NCBI GenBank assembly: GCA_002794785.1
Contig: NBBA01000016.1
Span: 310,001 to 374,000, forward strand
Length of the DNA stretch: 64,000 bases
Direction of reading: 5' to 3'
From: Coniferiporia sulphurascens
Lineage: Eukaryota; Basidiomycota; Agaricomycetes; Hymenochaetales; Hymenochaetaceae
The notes under the pieces are model-generated. The model was not told where the DNA came from. It did not search any database and saw nothing but the letters and a program-made list of their open reading frames with translations. This document shows positions 22,694 through 35,078 of the stretch, in pieces. Position 1 is the stretch's first letter. Every line of letters begins with the position of its first letter. A program made the position numbers and the translations under genes.

Positions 22694-25131
22694 AAAGTAT
22701 CGTCGTGGACTGAGTTGTGGGGGTTGATTTGCATAGATGGGGAATTGGAACGCGTGAATGCAGGGTCAGAAATAAATTGGCGACGGGACGGGTGGATGTG
22801 GATGAGGTTTGGGTTGGAGGGAGTCGGAGACGGGGGAGAAGATAGTGTCACGCAGACCGGGGCCGGGTTCCGATTGAAATAAAGTGCTCGCTGAGGGCAA
22901 TCAATTGAGTCGGCGGGGTGAGCGCCCAAGCAGTTGACGCAATGGAAGTGGTCGCAAGGTTGGTTATCTTGATATTGAGCGCTAGAGCAACCAGAGCACA
23001 TTTCCCAATGTTGTGATGTCAAGTGTCGTTTTGAAGCGCAGTATCGGCATCCTAGTGGTTGATTGCAGTTGATGGTTAGGTGTCCGAATTTCCAACACTT
23101 GGTGCACTGTGAAAAACAAGGTTTATCTTTCCAAACAACGGGGACGGTGGATTGACCAAAAATAAAGAAGACGGAAGAGGTGACTTTTCGTAATAGGTCC
23201 CCATTAGGGTCCTCGAATGCAAAAGAAATAGATGATCGTGATTTAGTAATGAATTCCGGGTTACGAGCCCATCAAGGAGGTTGGGTGATCTTTAAAGAAC
23301 AGAAGAGGTCATTAAGTAAAAGTGAGCGCAGTATTTCAAGTTCAGAGAAAATAGGAAGATTTGGGCCGTTTGACGTTATGATATTGCTGAGGATAACTTT
23401 AGACCATTTAATGTCGCGAGTAATGGTTAATGGGTGGTTTGGTCGTAGTTCAAAAGCTTCTTTAAGGAGGGGAATGATGGCGTTAATCGAATTCGTAGAA
23501 ATGTTACTTGGAAAGGAGAAAATGCAATTTCCCAACATGTTCCAGTCGGCGCCAATGATACGAATGTGACATGCGGTTGGGATACGATCAAGTTTAGCTT
23601 GAATCCGATCGATTAGTGTTTTGGAGTTGGGCCAGGATGAAAGAGGCATATTTTGGCCTTGAAAGCATGCAACATAATGGGTGAGATTGGAAATAGAGGC
23701 TGGAGTGGATGGTAGTAGTTTAGGTTGGGTTGTCGGCATGTTGAGACCCAAGTGATCTTTATAAGTGAGCATGCTGATTGGATGATCGACTACTGGATTG
23801 CGGAGTGTAACAGGTGATGGAGTCCGTTGTCTAGGGCCAGATGGGCGAATGCAGTTCATATACAAAATTGGTTCTTGTGGCAGTTGTATGAATCCTTGGC
23901 TAACGTTGTCTGGTTCTTGAGGGTTTTCGTCAGTAAAGGATACATGTCATGAGGTATTTGCGTTAATGTTATGAGGCCTGCTAATAGGAGCGATGGTGGC
24001 TACGGTTTCTTCGAGTTGGACCATTCGTGATATGATGCGAAGTTCGAGGTCTTGTGTGTGTTGTTTTGCTTGTTCTTGTAGCGTGGATTGAAGGTCTTTA
24101 ATCATAGAGCTGATGGTCGAAAAGTTAGGGTCCGATTTTATGGCAGCTGTGACGGGTTCGTGAACGTTGTCTTGAATAGAGTTGGGAAAAAGAATTGGGT
24201 TTCGGACTCGGAAATCAAACTGGCCGGAATTATCGATGCTGGTTTTGTGATACGTGATTGGCATGGAAGGTTCGGCTGGGTGGACGATGGTGACGGCAGT
24301 AGCTGAAGGTACGAAGTGTAAGTGGAATAATTGAATCACATTGGCAAGTGAATTCATGGCATGGTCCATAAGGTGTTGGTTGAAACGAGTAGGCCAAGTG
24401 TTAGAGATAAGAGACAGTAGTTGTTCGATTGTGAGAGTCCATTCTTCAAAAGAGCATGGGCCTAGTATGTTTTTGAGTGCATCTCGAGCTTCTGATTCAA
24501 GAATGCGATCCTCCATTGCTTCTTTGTCAGGTGATGGTGTGAACCAAAGGTTCCAACGTGGGTGTGTGGGAGGTTCTGAAGTCGAGGAAGAATGTGATTG
24601 GTTTGACGGTTGATGTGACATGATAGGGGCAGGCATAATTGGGTTGCTAGTTCCCACATGTGTTGAAGGGGAGGCGGCTTGCAGGAGGGACTGAGAGTCG
24701 AGGGGGAAAATGACATCCATAGGAGTAGTTGTTGGTTCAGTGAGAGTTATGTCAGAATAGTTAGCATATGTAGAGGAGAAATCCTGGAAGTGTGCATTGA
24801 AAGATGGGTCTTGAGATTGAGGCATAGATAGAACTGGTGGAGTCTGAGATGACAGAAGTATTTGCTGATAACCTGTTATTTCAATGTTTTTGTTGGGGTT
24901 AATATTTTCTTTAGGGGGAGAAGGAAGAGGACGAGGAGGAGAGTGAGAGGAAGGAAGGTTGGGAGACTGAGAGTTGTAGGCATGCATTTCTTCGGGGGTG
25001 TTGGCAAACCTGGGGCTGTTGAGGGATGTGGTTTGAGAGGACACCATTGGGGGAAAGAAAGAATAAAGGGGATAGGGGGAGATGGGAAGGGTGGATGGAT
25101 AATGGTGAAGTTGGAGGAGAAAACAGCTCAA
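22690..25131 (-). pseudogene. LINE-2 ORF1 (gag-like, CCHC), two in-frame TGA
   Basis: A single frame from ATG 25131 to TGA 22690-22692, with premature TGA at 23947-23949 and 23272-23274 and no other stop. The N-terminal third is Ser/Pro/Thr/Gln rich. Then comes a conserved block around HIRIIGADWNMLGNCIFSF, equivalent to LVIRTAHWNNRGNCFITF in LINE-1 ORF1. The C-terminal knuckles are CTKCWKFGHLTINC, CRYCAS...H...C and CVNCLGAHPADSIDC. The terminal TGA overlaps the ORF2 ATG as ATGA, a classic stop-restart arrangement, so here TGA acts as a true stop. Confidence 0.85.
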
Positions 25132-25248
25132 CGGATGTCTACTGTGTGGGGAGAACTGGTGTGGGTAGTTAACCCAGGGAGTTTAGGGGCAGCGAAAGTG
25201 GCTGTGCAAAGGGTGAGATGATGGTGGTCAGAGGTCAAGGGGTGGCTG

Positions 25249-25261
25249 AATCAAAAGCGGG
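25249..25261. repeat. right target-site duplication of LINE-2
   Basis: AATCAAAAGCGGG, identical to 18563-18575; 350 bp of P450 C 3' flank follow. Confidence 0.88.
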
Positions 25262-25611
25262 TCTTACCCCGTACGTACCAACTCGGGACAAAAACGTACC
25301 TCAAGTTCGAAAACTCACAGAATTTGCTTAGGAAAATGGTCACATATTACGGTAGTACACATGGAACTTCATGCTACAAATTTTACATTAAGCATCGGGA
25401 GCTTCATGCTTACATTCTAAACAAGCTCAGAGTAAAATTTCGTGGGACTTCGACTATTATACAAACCAAGGCGTCAATTCGCGTTCAAGGCGCAAACTAG
25501 AACAAGGAATAAAATCTTCACTTAATTGTAAGTGTTTATAGTTCTGAATCTGAATTCCTGTAAGGTGAGTATCCGGTCCTCCCTCAAATGCTTGCAGGAC
25601 GACTCTTGAAG

Positions 25612-27958
25612 CTAGCCGGCAGATTCAACAGCCTGGCGAATAGCCGACTCGATGTTACTGGAGCGCGGGGTAATTTCACTCTTGAACGGTTTGGGGTGCC
25701 TTCAAGAAGTCAATCCCGACATTTGAATAGATATAGAGCGCTACAAGTCCATAGCACATACCTGATAAAGTACGGTGTGTACTCCACTTTCGGTGTGATC
25801 GGAACGCCGTCTGCGTCCAGTGCCTTTGAGATGTTCAAGGCCGACAATATGGAAGCGACGGCAATGAAGAGCTTCGTACAAGTTAAGTCCGTGCAATTCA
25901 CAGCAACTTGAGCAGCACCTACCGCGTTCTCCGCAAAATGTCTACCTGGACAGATCCTGATCACAGAGTTTACAGGTCATAATTACCTGTATTCTATAAC
26001 GTGCGCACGAAAGCTCACCGTCGGCCGATACCAAATACTATTTTATTGACATCCATTGGAAGCTCTTTTCCATCGGAGGGTAACCAGCGGTCGGGAATGA
26101 ACTTCTCGGGATCCGAATATATTGTGGGGTCCCTCGTCATGGCCCTAAACATATCAATCAGATATTTTTTCACGTTTAAGGAGTCATTTATGTCCTACCA
26201 AAGGTTCGGGAGCACGGTTGTACCTGCAGGAATGAAGTATCCTTCATAAACATCATCCTCTGTAGCACAGTGGGCTACGCCTGCATTGATTGGAGCTGAA
26301 TAGACATCTTTAGGGTCTCCTTAAGACACACATACCGAATGCAGCCACAATTTGCCACCTGAAGTGTCTCTAATCAATCCGATTCACTTGCACAACGAGT
26401 TTATATACTCACCTAAGAACTTCTTTGCAAAGCGCATTTATAAACGACAATCTCGGACGATCCTCAAACGTCGGGAGGCTGTCTTTGCCAACGACCCTAT
26501 CAAGCTCATCCTGACCACGTTTTTGATATTCAGGGAAGAGCGTCATTGCTAGGATGAATGTATGTATGACTGATACAGTCTACAAGCCCTCGGTGAGTCC
26601 AGTCCTATGTTCATGGCATAAATTTAAGAATCACCGTGTCAGCACCACCTACGCAGAAAATGTACTTGTCAGAATGGAATGTCCAAACCCCTTTGAAGCC
26701 TGCCATATCCGCTCACCTCCATAAGCGACGCCGGTGCACTTCATGATCAATTCCTCCTCTTCAATTTCCCCGGCCTCGTTCGTTTTCGCGTCTATGAGCT
26801 TACTAATCATCGATGGCACGGCCGATCCATCGCTCTGAAGAGACATAAGATAGGTCTTACTTGATGGGGTGACAACGTACAAGCAGTTCCTTTGCCACAT
26901 GGTATGGTTCTTGATACATAGCCATTGAGGCCTTAAAGCCCTCTTCGGCGATCTTCTTAAATCCGGTGCCGGGAAACCAAGACGGAAGATGTCGTACTGT
27001 AAACGAAAAGGGCGTATGTAAATTCCAAGCAAGATCAGGTTGTCAAGCAAAATTCATACGCCAAGGGATAGCATTTACGAGGAAGAATCCCTGTGCCTGC
27101 GAAAAATAATCCATGCCCTTATCCGAGATGTCAATATAGTGATCATCGGTTTCAGCAACTGGGAAGCGATGAGACACAGAAAGTGCGTGCTAAAGTTGGA
27201 GGCGGAAAACACACTTTGGAAGCCGTAAGTAAGCATCATGATTGTCTCTCCAGCGCAGCTACAATAGCGTCAAGAACTGAAACCAGAACTCGCATTCACA
27301 ATAACACCCACTGTTTAACTAGTGCGGAGTAATTCTCCGGAGTTTTCAAAAGACTCGAAAGTAGCTTGCGTATGGACCTGGTCTGTAGCTCAAAGTAGTC
27401 ACTTAAGACTGCTTTCTGGAGGAAGCGATGCAAATATTGCCTCGCTTTCCTCAGCTCGTCGTTGTATGGCATTATGGACGGAAACCATGCTGAGAATCCC
27501 TCACTAAGGACCAGAATAGAAAAGACTATGGTTAAATGAAGATCCAGGAACAATAACGATGAGCCTACAGTTCAAGCATGGTATTGTACGGTCTTGATGA
27601 GTAGTTGTGACTGCGCTTCTCGAAAAGGTCCACAGTGGCTTGGTACGTATTTAGAAAGAGATAGGGTTTGCCGAAGTTCTTGATGAGTACCAAGCTCCCT
27701 TTTCCGGAGAAGGGAGAAGTGTCAGTTATCATCCTACGACTAAACTGATATTAACTCACCGTATTTTTCTCCCCATTGCTTTACTGTCTCCCATTCTTCC
27801 ACGGGAGGCATATCTAACACATTACCGATAACGGGCAGCCCTTCTGGCCCTGGAGGATAAGGTAGAGCGTAGACACGGCGTTTACGCCATGAGAGCCAAG
27901 ACTTAAGACAAGTGAAGGCACAAGCGGCAGCGAGAACATCAACTAGATTAAAAGGCAT
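25612..27958 (-). CDS. cytochrome P450, array copy C
   Basis: Intact 15-exon paralog. It starts [19 protein letters not shown], so the anchor helix differs from the [12 protein letters not shown] of the others, then PYPPGPEG. Motifs: I-helix AYGGGADT, KEVLR, FIPDRW, FGIGRR/ICPGRHFAEN, C-terminus [12 protein letters not shown] stop 25612-25614. The segment after the K-helix reads WQIVAAFG rather than WQIVxxWG. It is the sister of copy A: shared exons, introns and a nearly identical 150-bp upstream stretch indicate a recent A/C duplication now separated by B and two LINEs. Function is as for the other copies: ER heme monooxygenase, substrate unknown. Confidence 0.92.
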
Positions 27959-28007
27959 GACTCAGGGCACTGTACGTCGGGGCTCCCGAGGGGGCCGATG
28001 AGACGAT

Positions 28008-28015
28008 TCTTTATA
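28008..28015 (-). promoter_or_regulatory. TATA box of P450 C
   Basis: TATAAAGA on the minus strand in CTTTCGTATAAAGAATCG, about 50 bp before the ATG. Confidence 0.6.
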
Positions 28016-30720
28016 CGAAAGCCGAGTCCTAAGTTTTCAAAGTTCTACAGAACACCAACGGGAAAGGGGTGCATATCCCGATGGACCACGGAGCCGGATG
28101 CACATAACGTAGCCATGATTGACCAATTTCCCTGAGAAGGGCACCATTCAGTAGTCGTCGGAAGGAAAGGAAGTAGTGTAGTAGGCTGTTCACGAGAACA
28201 TGTTTATTTGAGTATAAGCCAGATTCACGCATGCAAGCTCTTCTCTACTGCACGTGAGGCTTCCTTTTACGGGTTTGGAGGGGTGGGCTATAAGAAAAGA
28301 CCAAACGTTGGAGGAGGGGATGGCACTTCCTAGCTATGGAAGAACTTTGGGCATGAGACCCCGACTCCCACACGAAAAAAACTCCATTGGAACGATAGAA
28401 CCACCTTGTTCTTCTCGTAGAAATGGGTTGCTTCGGACTCCTTTAATAGGCCCCTTGTCATGAACATAACGCATGCATGTACGTGTATCGGAGTATCTAG
28501 AAATAAAGTATCAGTTTTTTCTCTCAAAATGGAACAGACTGGATAAATTACTTTGAAAAGTGTTGCGGTAGGATAGGTATTCAAATTATGCGGCATATAC
28601 CGCCGATTCCAACCGGTGGTAAGTTAGTGGGTACGTGGTGCATGATTCAGACTTTAGGCGTAGCCTCGGACTGGATGCCCTTGTGTAGACGAAAATGGAC
28701 TACTTCCTCGTGCCGAATCGACCGCTTTTAGAAATTGCAGCACATGAAGGCTCGATATATACATGTATGTAATCTCTCTTGACGTTCTTTGAACAAGATA
28801 GAGTCGTATGCTTGGAAGTAATAGAGAGATATGCGATGCGACTTCACCATACAAAGAGGTGTAGGCTTTTCGTAGTGCATTGAAGGGTTCGGTTATGCTG
28901 GGACCTTTCCAAACCCAATGGGCTGGGCTTAATGTCTGATGGGAAAGAACGAGACAAATCCAGATACTGAAAGGGGATTTGATGAGTTCAGGCCTGGACG
29001 AATCCCGTCCTGGCCGTCCGGTATGGTAACACCACGGCCACGGCCAATTTGAGCTCGAGACTAGCCCATTACGACATACATCGAGTCCGTAAGCCAAAGA
29101 CGGGATAGTTGACAGTTAGAATCTGGCCCTCAGCAGGAGATAGCGACACTGACGATGAACACATTGCGTTGCGTCCAGCGGGTCGCCCAACAACAGAAGT
29201 TCTTTCTCGAATTGTAGATTGCCCCTTGCTAAATTTCCACCAGGGTATTTTGCTGGCCTGTCTTTTTCAAATAAAATCGGGTTAGGGAAATGGATATACA
29301 TACAACCGGGTCAGAAAAAAGTCTACTCCCGTGCAGAAAATACATACCTGGTTGCGTCACTACCGAGACTGATCACTTTTTTGATGATGGCTTAGTATAA
29401 AGAGTACATATGCTTCCTGAGTGTGAGTTGAGACCCGAGTTGGCGCCGTACGTACGCGGCATCACTCCGCGTCACGCCATAGTTTTGTCGATCGGAACAG
29501 CCTTCCTATTTCGGGGTAGGCCCATTATTCCCTTCAACCGTACCACGGTAGGTCGTCAACGTGTCAACTCAAGTTTCAACATGACTGCAAATAAAAGCTT
29601 CTAGCGATTATTGGACCACCCAAAGCGCATAACAACAAAACTATCATGTCTCCTATCACACCAAGCCTCCCGGACTCGCTTTTGGGACTTCTAGTTGATG
29701 TTTGGCTCTCGACGCTGCTGGCACTTGCATAGGTCGTGCAGAGCCCGGTTCTTCGTTTTGGTACGTATGTACATAAGCACCGCTGGGACCCACATCCTTA
29801 ATGAGATCACATCAATGAGCTGTTTCACACTTTTCGACGTACATCACAGTGAAGTACAGACGGATTCGTGAGTCTATGAGCAGCCCGATTGACGCCGTTG
29901 CATTCGTGGTCGCAGGGCCGTGATGTATGTGTCACTAGGAACTTGAACTACTTGTTCATGAGAATCAAACGCAACATCAAGAAATTTTCTTTACTGGTCG
30001 TGTGATTCGGCTCTTCGGTCCTATAAGGGGGCGGTCAATTCAATAATAGTGAGTTCCATTTCTAATCAAATCACGTCCACTGATCTCACTATAGTTGTAT
30101 GTATGCAACAAATTTAGTACGAACCCACTCCAACATAAAGCTAGCAGCATATGCAGAATCTGAATATTTGACCTACCGTTTTGTTTTTACAAAGCCATTG
30201 ATCCCATCCGTTCCAACCCATAAAATGTATCTTACTGATATCTGAGTTCCGTAGGTACTCTGGTATGTGTGTACACACTAGTACGTTTCATAGAAGGTTT
30301 GCGAGAATGTCCGGCGATTCTACCGCAAAGATAAGGACTGCGTATGGACGGACTCTCATGCTTAGAGTTCTATCTCCTATCCGAGTAGCTAAGAAGTGTC
30401 GTCTCTCCACCCAACGATCGGTTCTTCGGCGATCCCCCTTTGTACTCTTTCGCACATACGGAGAGTCCCCTACGCCGACAAGAAGAAAGTTAGTTACGCA
30501 AGAGATAAGTATCGTTCTACATGCAGCTGCATTGTATTCAAATAACTGTTTTTTTTGAAACATGCATCGCTTCCTCGATTTTTGAATGAAAAATTTCACT
30601 GTCAAGTTTGACGAAAGTGTGGCCACGATATGTACATTCAACTCCGTCTCTGTGGAGACATACACCCTTTTTTTTGTCTACTTGCTCCGTGGAATTCGGG
30701 AGCTAAAGACTCGGCTTGCA
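28016..30720. other. divergent C-D intergenic region
   Basis: About 2.7 kb serving both C (minus) and D (plus). It contains the conserved P450 upstream block twice in opposite directions: about 28300-28360 for C (AACGTTGGAGGAGGGGATGG then CACTTCCTAGCTATGGAAGA) and about 30330-30425 for D (reverse complement, with CTTAGCTACTCGGATAGG). Between them, 28480-30250, I see only short frames without recognisable domains and no repeat boundaries. Confidence 0.55.
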
Positions 30721-30728
30721 TATAATGG
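30721..30728 (+). promoter_or_regulatory. TATA box of P450 D
   Basis: TATAATGG followed by ATCACCAACTTAGTCC, about 60 bp before the ATG; the same layout as copy E. Confidence 0.55.
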
Positions 30729-30782
30729 ATCACCAACTTAGTCCCTTATCCCCAGAATCTCAGAGATACAGTGCCTTCAGCC

Positions 30783-33134
30783 ATGCTTTTCCATCTGCTT
30801 GATGCCCTCGCCGCCGCTTGCTGCCTCGCCTGTCTTAAGTCTTGGCTCTCATGGCGTAAACGTCGCGCCCACGCTCTACCTTATCCTCCGGGGCCAAAGG
30901 GACTGCCCCTCATTGGGAATGTGTTCGATATACCTGCTACCGAAGAATGGGTGACAGCAAGACAGTGGGGAGAGAAATACGGTGGGAATTGGTCATCCGG
31001 GTACGAGGTGGTAGCTAATTTTCCCTCTTTTCTGAAAAGGGGATTTGGTATTCATCAAGAACTTTGGCACACCTTACCTCTTTTTGAATACCAATCAAGC
31101 TGTTGTCAACCTATTCGAAAAGCGCAGCAACAATTACTCATCGAGGCCAAGCAATACCATGCTTGAACTGTACGCTTATTCTCGAAATCATTATTCGATT
31201 TTTAATTTATTATGTCGGCCTTTAGCGAGAAATTCTCAGAGTGGTTCTCACCTGTAATGCCATATAACGATGAGCTCAGGAAGGCGAGGCAATATTTCCA
31301 CCGCTTCTTCCAGAAGACGGTTGCAATCAATTACTTTGAGCTACAGACCACGTCTACACGTAAGATGCTCTTAGGTCTTTTGAAAACTCCAGAGGATTAC
31401 TCTGCGCTGATAAAGCAGTAAGTGGCACTGTACATATGGACTCTTACTTTGACCTCCGATGCCACTGAAGCTGTGCCGCCGAGTCGATCATGATGCTCAC
31501 TTATGGGTTTCAAAGTATGTTCTTTTCCGTCCAATATCACGTACCGGATATGAGCCTTTAATTTTTCAGTTGCTGAAAACGACGATCGCTACGTTGAACT
31601 TTCTAATAAGGGTGTAGAGTACTTTTCACAAGCGGAAGGGTTTTTCCTCGTGAACGCAGTCCCTTGGTGTAAGGATTCTATCCAGAGATTTGACTTAAGT
31701 CCGTATTCACCGTACATCCTTTCCAGTACGGCACCTTCCCTCCTGGTTTCCTGGCTCCGGGTTTCAAAGCATCGCCAAGGAAGGCTTGAAGGTTTCAATG
31801 GCCATGCATAAAGAGCCATACTTCGAAGCAAGGAAATTACTTGTATGTTGAAGCCCCGATCAAGTAGATCATGCCTAATCCTCTTCAGAGCGATGGATCT
31901 GCTGTGCCGTCAATGGTTAGCAAGCTCATAGATGCTAAAACGAACGAGTCCGGGGAACTTGAGGAGGAGGATTTGATTATGAAGTGCGCTGGTGTTATCT
32001 ATGCGGGTGAGTAAACACCCAGATACTCAGAGATTCAAATTTGTTTTATGAAACGGCCACGTATAGCCGGTGCCGATACGGTGAGTTTTTCAACTCGTAT
32101 ACCGGCCGCCAGTGAAATACTGGACTCATGGGGCGTCCCGTTTATAGACTGTATCTACATTACACACATTCGTCTTAGCGATGACGCTCTACCCAGAGTA
32201 TCAAAAACGCGCGCAAGATGAGCTCGTCGCGGTTGTTGGCAAAGACAACCTTCCGACCTTTGAGGATCGTCCAAATTTACCGTTTATAGAGGCAATTTGC
32301 AAAGAAGCTTTAAGGTAAACGGTCTCCTTGCTCAAGTGAATTGTTTGTTAAAATGTGAAAAATGTTTCAGATGGCAGATTGTGGCTCCGTGGGGTATGTG
32401 TGTCTTAAACAGACCTTAGAACATCCTTTTTAGAGCTCAAAGCTCAATCTGCACAGGCATAGCCCACAGCGCTACGGAGGATGATGTTTATGAGGGATAC
32501 TTTATACCTGCGGGTACGACCGTGCTCCCGAACCTTTGGTAAGTCGACTGCACACACTTCCCTTGAAAATCGAAGGCATCTGATTGACCTTGTAGGGCTA
32601 TGACGAAAGATCCTAAAACATACCCAGAACCTGATAAGTTCATTCCCGATCGCTGGATACCTTCCAAAGGGAAGGAACTTCCAATGGATGTCAGTAAAAT
32701 AGTTTTTGGCATCGGCCGACGGTAAGTATCATTGCGCACGTCCTCAAAGACAGGTGATCATGACTCGTTAATTCTTCGACCAGAATCTGTCCGGGTAGAC
32801 ATTTCGCAGAGAATGCGGTAAGTGTCCTTAAGTAGCCTTGCTCCGCCGCATTGGCTTGACATGTACGAAGCTCTTCATCGCCGTCGCTTCCATACTGTCG
32901 GCTTTCAACATCTCCAAAGCATTGGACGAAAATGGCATCCCCATCACGCCGAAAGGGGAATATACAACGAACTTTCTCAGGTACGCATTATGTGCTTTTT
33001 TGCAGCGCACTATATCTATATTAATACTGGGGCTGATCATCTGAAGACACCCTAAACCGTTCAAATGTAAGATCACCCCGCGCTCCAGTAATATCGAGTC
33101 GGTTATTCGTCAGGCTGTTGAATCTGCCGGCTAA
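30783..33134 (+). CDS. cytochrome P450, array copy D
   Basis: First plus-strand copy. ATG 30783 gives [19 protein letters not shown], then WRKRR and PYPPGPKG; an in-frame GTG 12 bp upstream is not used by analogy. All 15 exons and 14 introns correspond to those of E. Motifs: I-helix IYAAGADT, KEALR, FIPDRW, FGIGRR/ICPGRHFAEN, C-terminus [13 protein letters not shown] stop. In the C-helix region it has CAAES where others have CAGES or CSGES, and in exon 11 IAHSATEDD instead of IAHCATEDD. Introns 4-6 match copy F closely, placing D near the F/G pair although it lies on the other strand. Confidence 0.92.
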
Positions 33135-33238
33135 GGTCCAGTCTTGTGGTGTTGGGAAAGTGCAGCTTGAAGGCGATTAGTAATGTAGCTTCCTTTCTCT
33201 TTTGGACGGCGCATATAGGCCGAGAAAATTTCTTTTAT

Positions 33239-33370
33239 ACCTCAGTCCTATATTTTTCTTTGTGGACTGAGGTGAGTATTTTGGGCACTCATTTATATGT
33301 TAATATCTGACAAGTATCTAGCAAATCTCATCAGGTAGTTTTAATAAAAGAGTCCTTTTCTTTGTGGACT
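33239..33370 (+). repeat. double-hairpin repeat, LTR-like fragment
   Basis: Stem 1 is ACCTCAGTCC (33239-33248) pairing with GGACTGAGGT (33264-33273). Stem 2 is AGTCC (33351-33355) with GGACT (33366-33370). The same pair of hairpins about 100 bp apart occurs at 52626-52766 and, with GTAC in place of GTCC/GGAC, inside the 288-290 bp LTRs at 51964 and 56784. Each stem is followed by a short direct repeat (GCAAATCTCATCA and GCAAATCTCACCA). Boundaries of the full repeat are not clear. Confidence 0.55.
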
Positions 33371-33761
33371 GAGCAAATCTCACCATCTAGAAGTGGTCCG
33401 AACATCAATCTCGCAAGAATCATGATTTCTTAACGTTCTTTTGTCGACGTTTATTAAAGATTTCTCGAACAACTTGCGCCTTGAATGCGGAGAATTGGCT
33501 GATTTCGTTTTGTACACTAATGACCTGAAGTTCCACGAAATACTATATTGACCCTTTTGAATTCAAGTATGGAAGACCCGTATTTGTGGTGTGTAGAAAG
33601 TGACGAGAATATTACCATACACCAGTCAGATATAAAACTATAAACAGAGCTTAAGTTACTCGCCTCAATCCACAGAAAGAAATGTGGGACTGAGGTGTAA
33701 AGAAATTTTTGACGGGCTATGTCCTGTCCCAGAATAGTGTCTACATTACCAATCATTACTA

Positions 33762-35076
33762 CAGTCGAACCTCCCATAGCGGGTGGAGGTCGGTGGAACC
33801 CCAAAATATCCATTACAGTCAATCACCGGTCATTGGGACACCGAAGCTAGACAAGCTAATTCTCGCAGTTCAGTAAGAAATATTTTGGAAATAAAAATAT
33901 ATCCATGTTCAGTTATATTCTGGCTATCACTGTACAAAATTTAGGAGGAAACGGAGTACAAATGAGAGAGATATAGCTGAAAAGAAAAATCTGGTGAAAT
34001 TGAGCCTGCACCACTCAATGGGACAGGCTGTTCCCACGAGATTTCAAAATGAGTGATTACACAATCGGAAGGAAAGGCTAAGCGATGACAAATTTACATT
34101 TCCCAAACGGGAACACGATCTTCAGTGGCGACAGGGAAACCGCCCCTCATCTTTCGTTTTGGCCTTTTCTCTACCATTTCCTCTTCGATCGCAATGATTA
34201 TTTTTTTGAACTGCTACTGCTTTGTTCTGTGATGAAACCCAGTAGAATTGGGTTGCCTATGTATAATATTTTGCATTTTATGTTTTGCTAGCCATTTTTG
34301 GTAAATCTCCATTTTAAGGATTTTATGGGTGATTTCGCATTTTCTTGCTCATTTCTCATTCAATAAGGTTGCTTTACTCTATTCAAGGTCAGAGGTACAC
34401 ACCTGGTTGCAAAATGAAAAAATAATGAGGAAAATCGGGTGGATATAGCACTCTCTAGCCCGGTGTCTCATTGACTGGTGCTGTCCCATTGACCAGTGAT
34501 TGACTGTATAGGAGGTTATTCCACTATAAGAGTTCTGAGTATATTATGTAATAATGAAAAGTGAATTTTTCGAAATTGTACTGGAGTAAAAACGGGTGGT
34601 TTGCACTTCACTTGAAACTTCATCCTGAGTAAATGAAGTTGTGTACAAGCCTGCTGAAATTCAAGCTCAGAGCAGTGCTGGCAGAGCCAGTTGAGTTCTG
34701 CAATTGCTCAGCAGGCTGCCCCGGCACTGGTATCTTTGATTACAACTCCAAATTAGGATATGGGGAGCGGGAATATTTCTCCAGAAGGATGGGAAAGGTC
34801 TGAGCTAGGCTTTTTGAGGGTCCAATAGATCCCAACCATTATGAACTTGATGGAAGGAAACAAAGGGCAACACAAACTTGCAATTTTGCAGCCAAGTTGA
34901 CCTCCTATAATGGATATTTCTAATACATTTTCTTCATTTGGCTATCCGTTATCCATTATAAAATATATCCATTATGACATAGGGATTTCCTGACTACCGA
35001 CTCAGTGGGAACCCCAAACTATCCATTATGGGAGGATATCTGTTATGGGAGATGCCTGATATGGGAGGTTCGACTG
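33762..35076. mobile_element. non-autonomous TIR DNA transposon (pogo/Tc1-like ends)
   Basis: Ends CAGTCGAACCTCCCATA and TATGGGAGGTTCGACTG are perfect inverted repeats, flanked by TA on both sides (33760-33761 and 35077-35078), as for Tc1/mariner/pogo elements. The 1,315 bp include a nested second element (33816-34506), leaving about 620 bp, too short for a transposase; no transposase domain is seen. Sub-terminal repeats such as ATCCATTATGGGAGG occur near the right end. A relative lies at 50351-51897. Confidence 0.8.
33816..34506. mobile_element. second TIR element nested in the first
   Basis: Inverted ends CAGTCAATCACCGGTCATTGG and CCATTGACCAGTGATTGACTG with a few mismatches, flanked by TA (33814-33815 and 34507-34508). 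The 691 bp hold no transposase; the frame 34085-34291 has no recognisable domain. Removing it restores the sequence ATCCATTATAGGAGGTTATT, which matches repeats elsewhere in the host element, confirming the insertion. Confidence 0.78.
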
Positions 35077-35078
35077 TA

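Larger units (their letters stand above)
18576..25248 (-). mobile_element. full-length non-LTR retrotransposon (LINE-2 of this window)
   Basis: A 6,673 bp element in minus orientation with a 13-bp perfect target-site duplication and a short A-rich 3' tail (TTTTTTTTATTATT on the plus strand). It has the same domain order as LINE-1 but is clearly another, AT-richer family: ORF1 with three Cys/His knuckles, then ORF2 with endonuclease, RT, RNase H and zinc finger. It is inactive: eight in-frame TGA codons and one single-base frameshift. It stands in the same orientation as LINE-1, 270 bp away. Confidence 0.92.

Noticed and set aside
30265..30665. Overlapping 97- and 125-codon ORFs between P450 C and D
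   Set aside because: They lie on opposite strands over the conserved P450 upstream block and are not preserved as frames in the other copies of that block.
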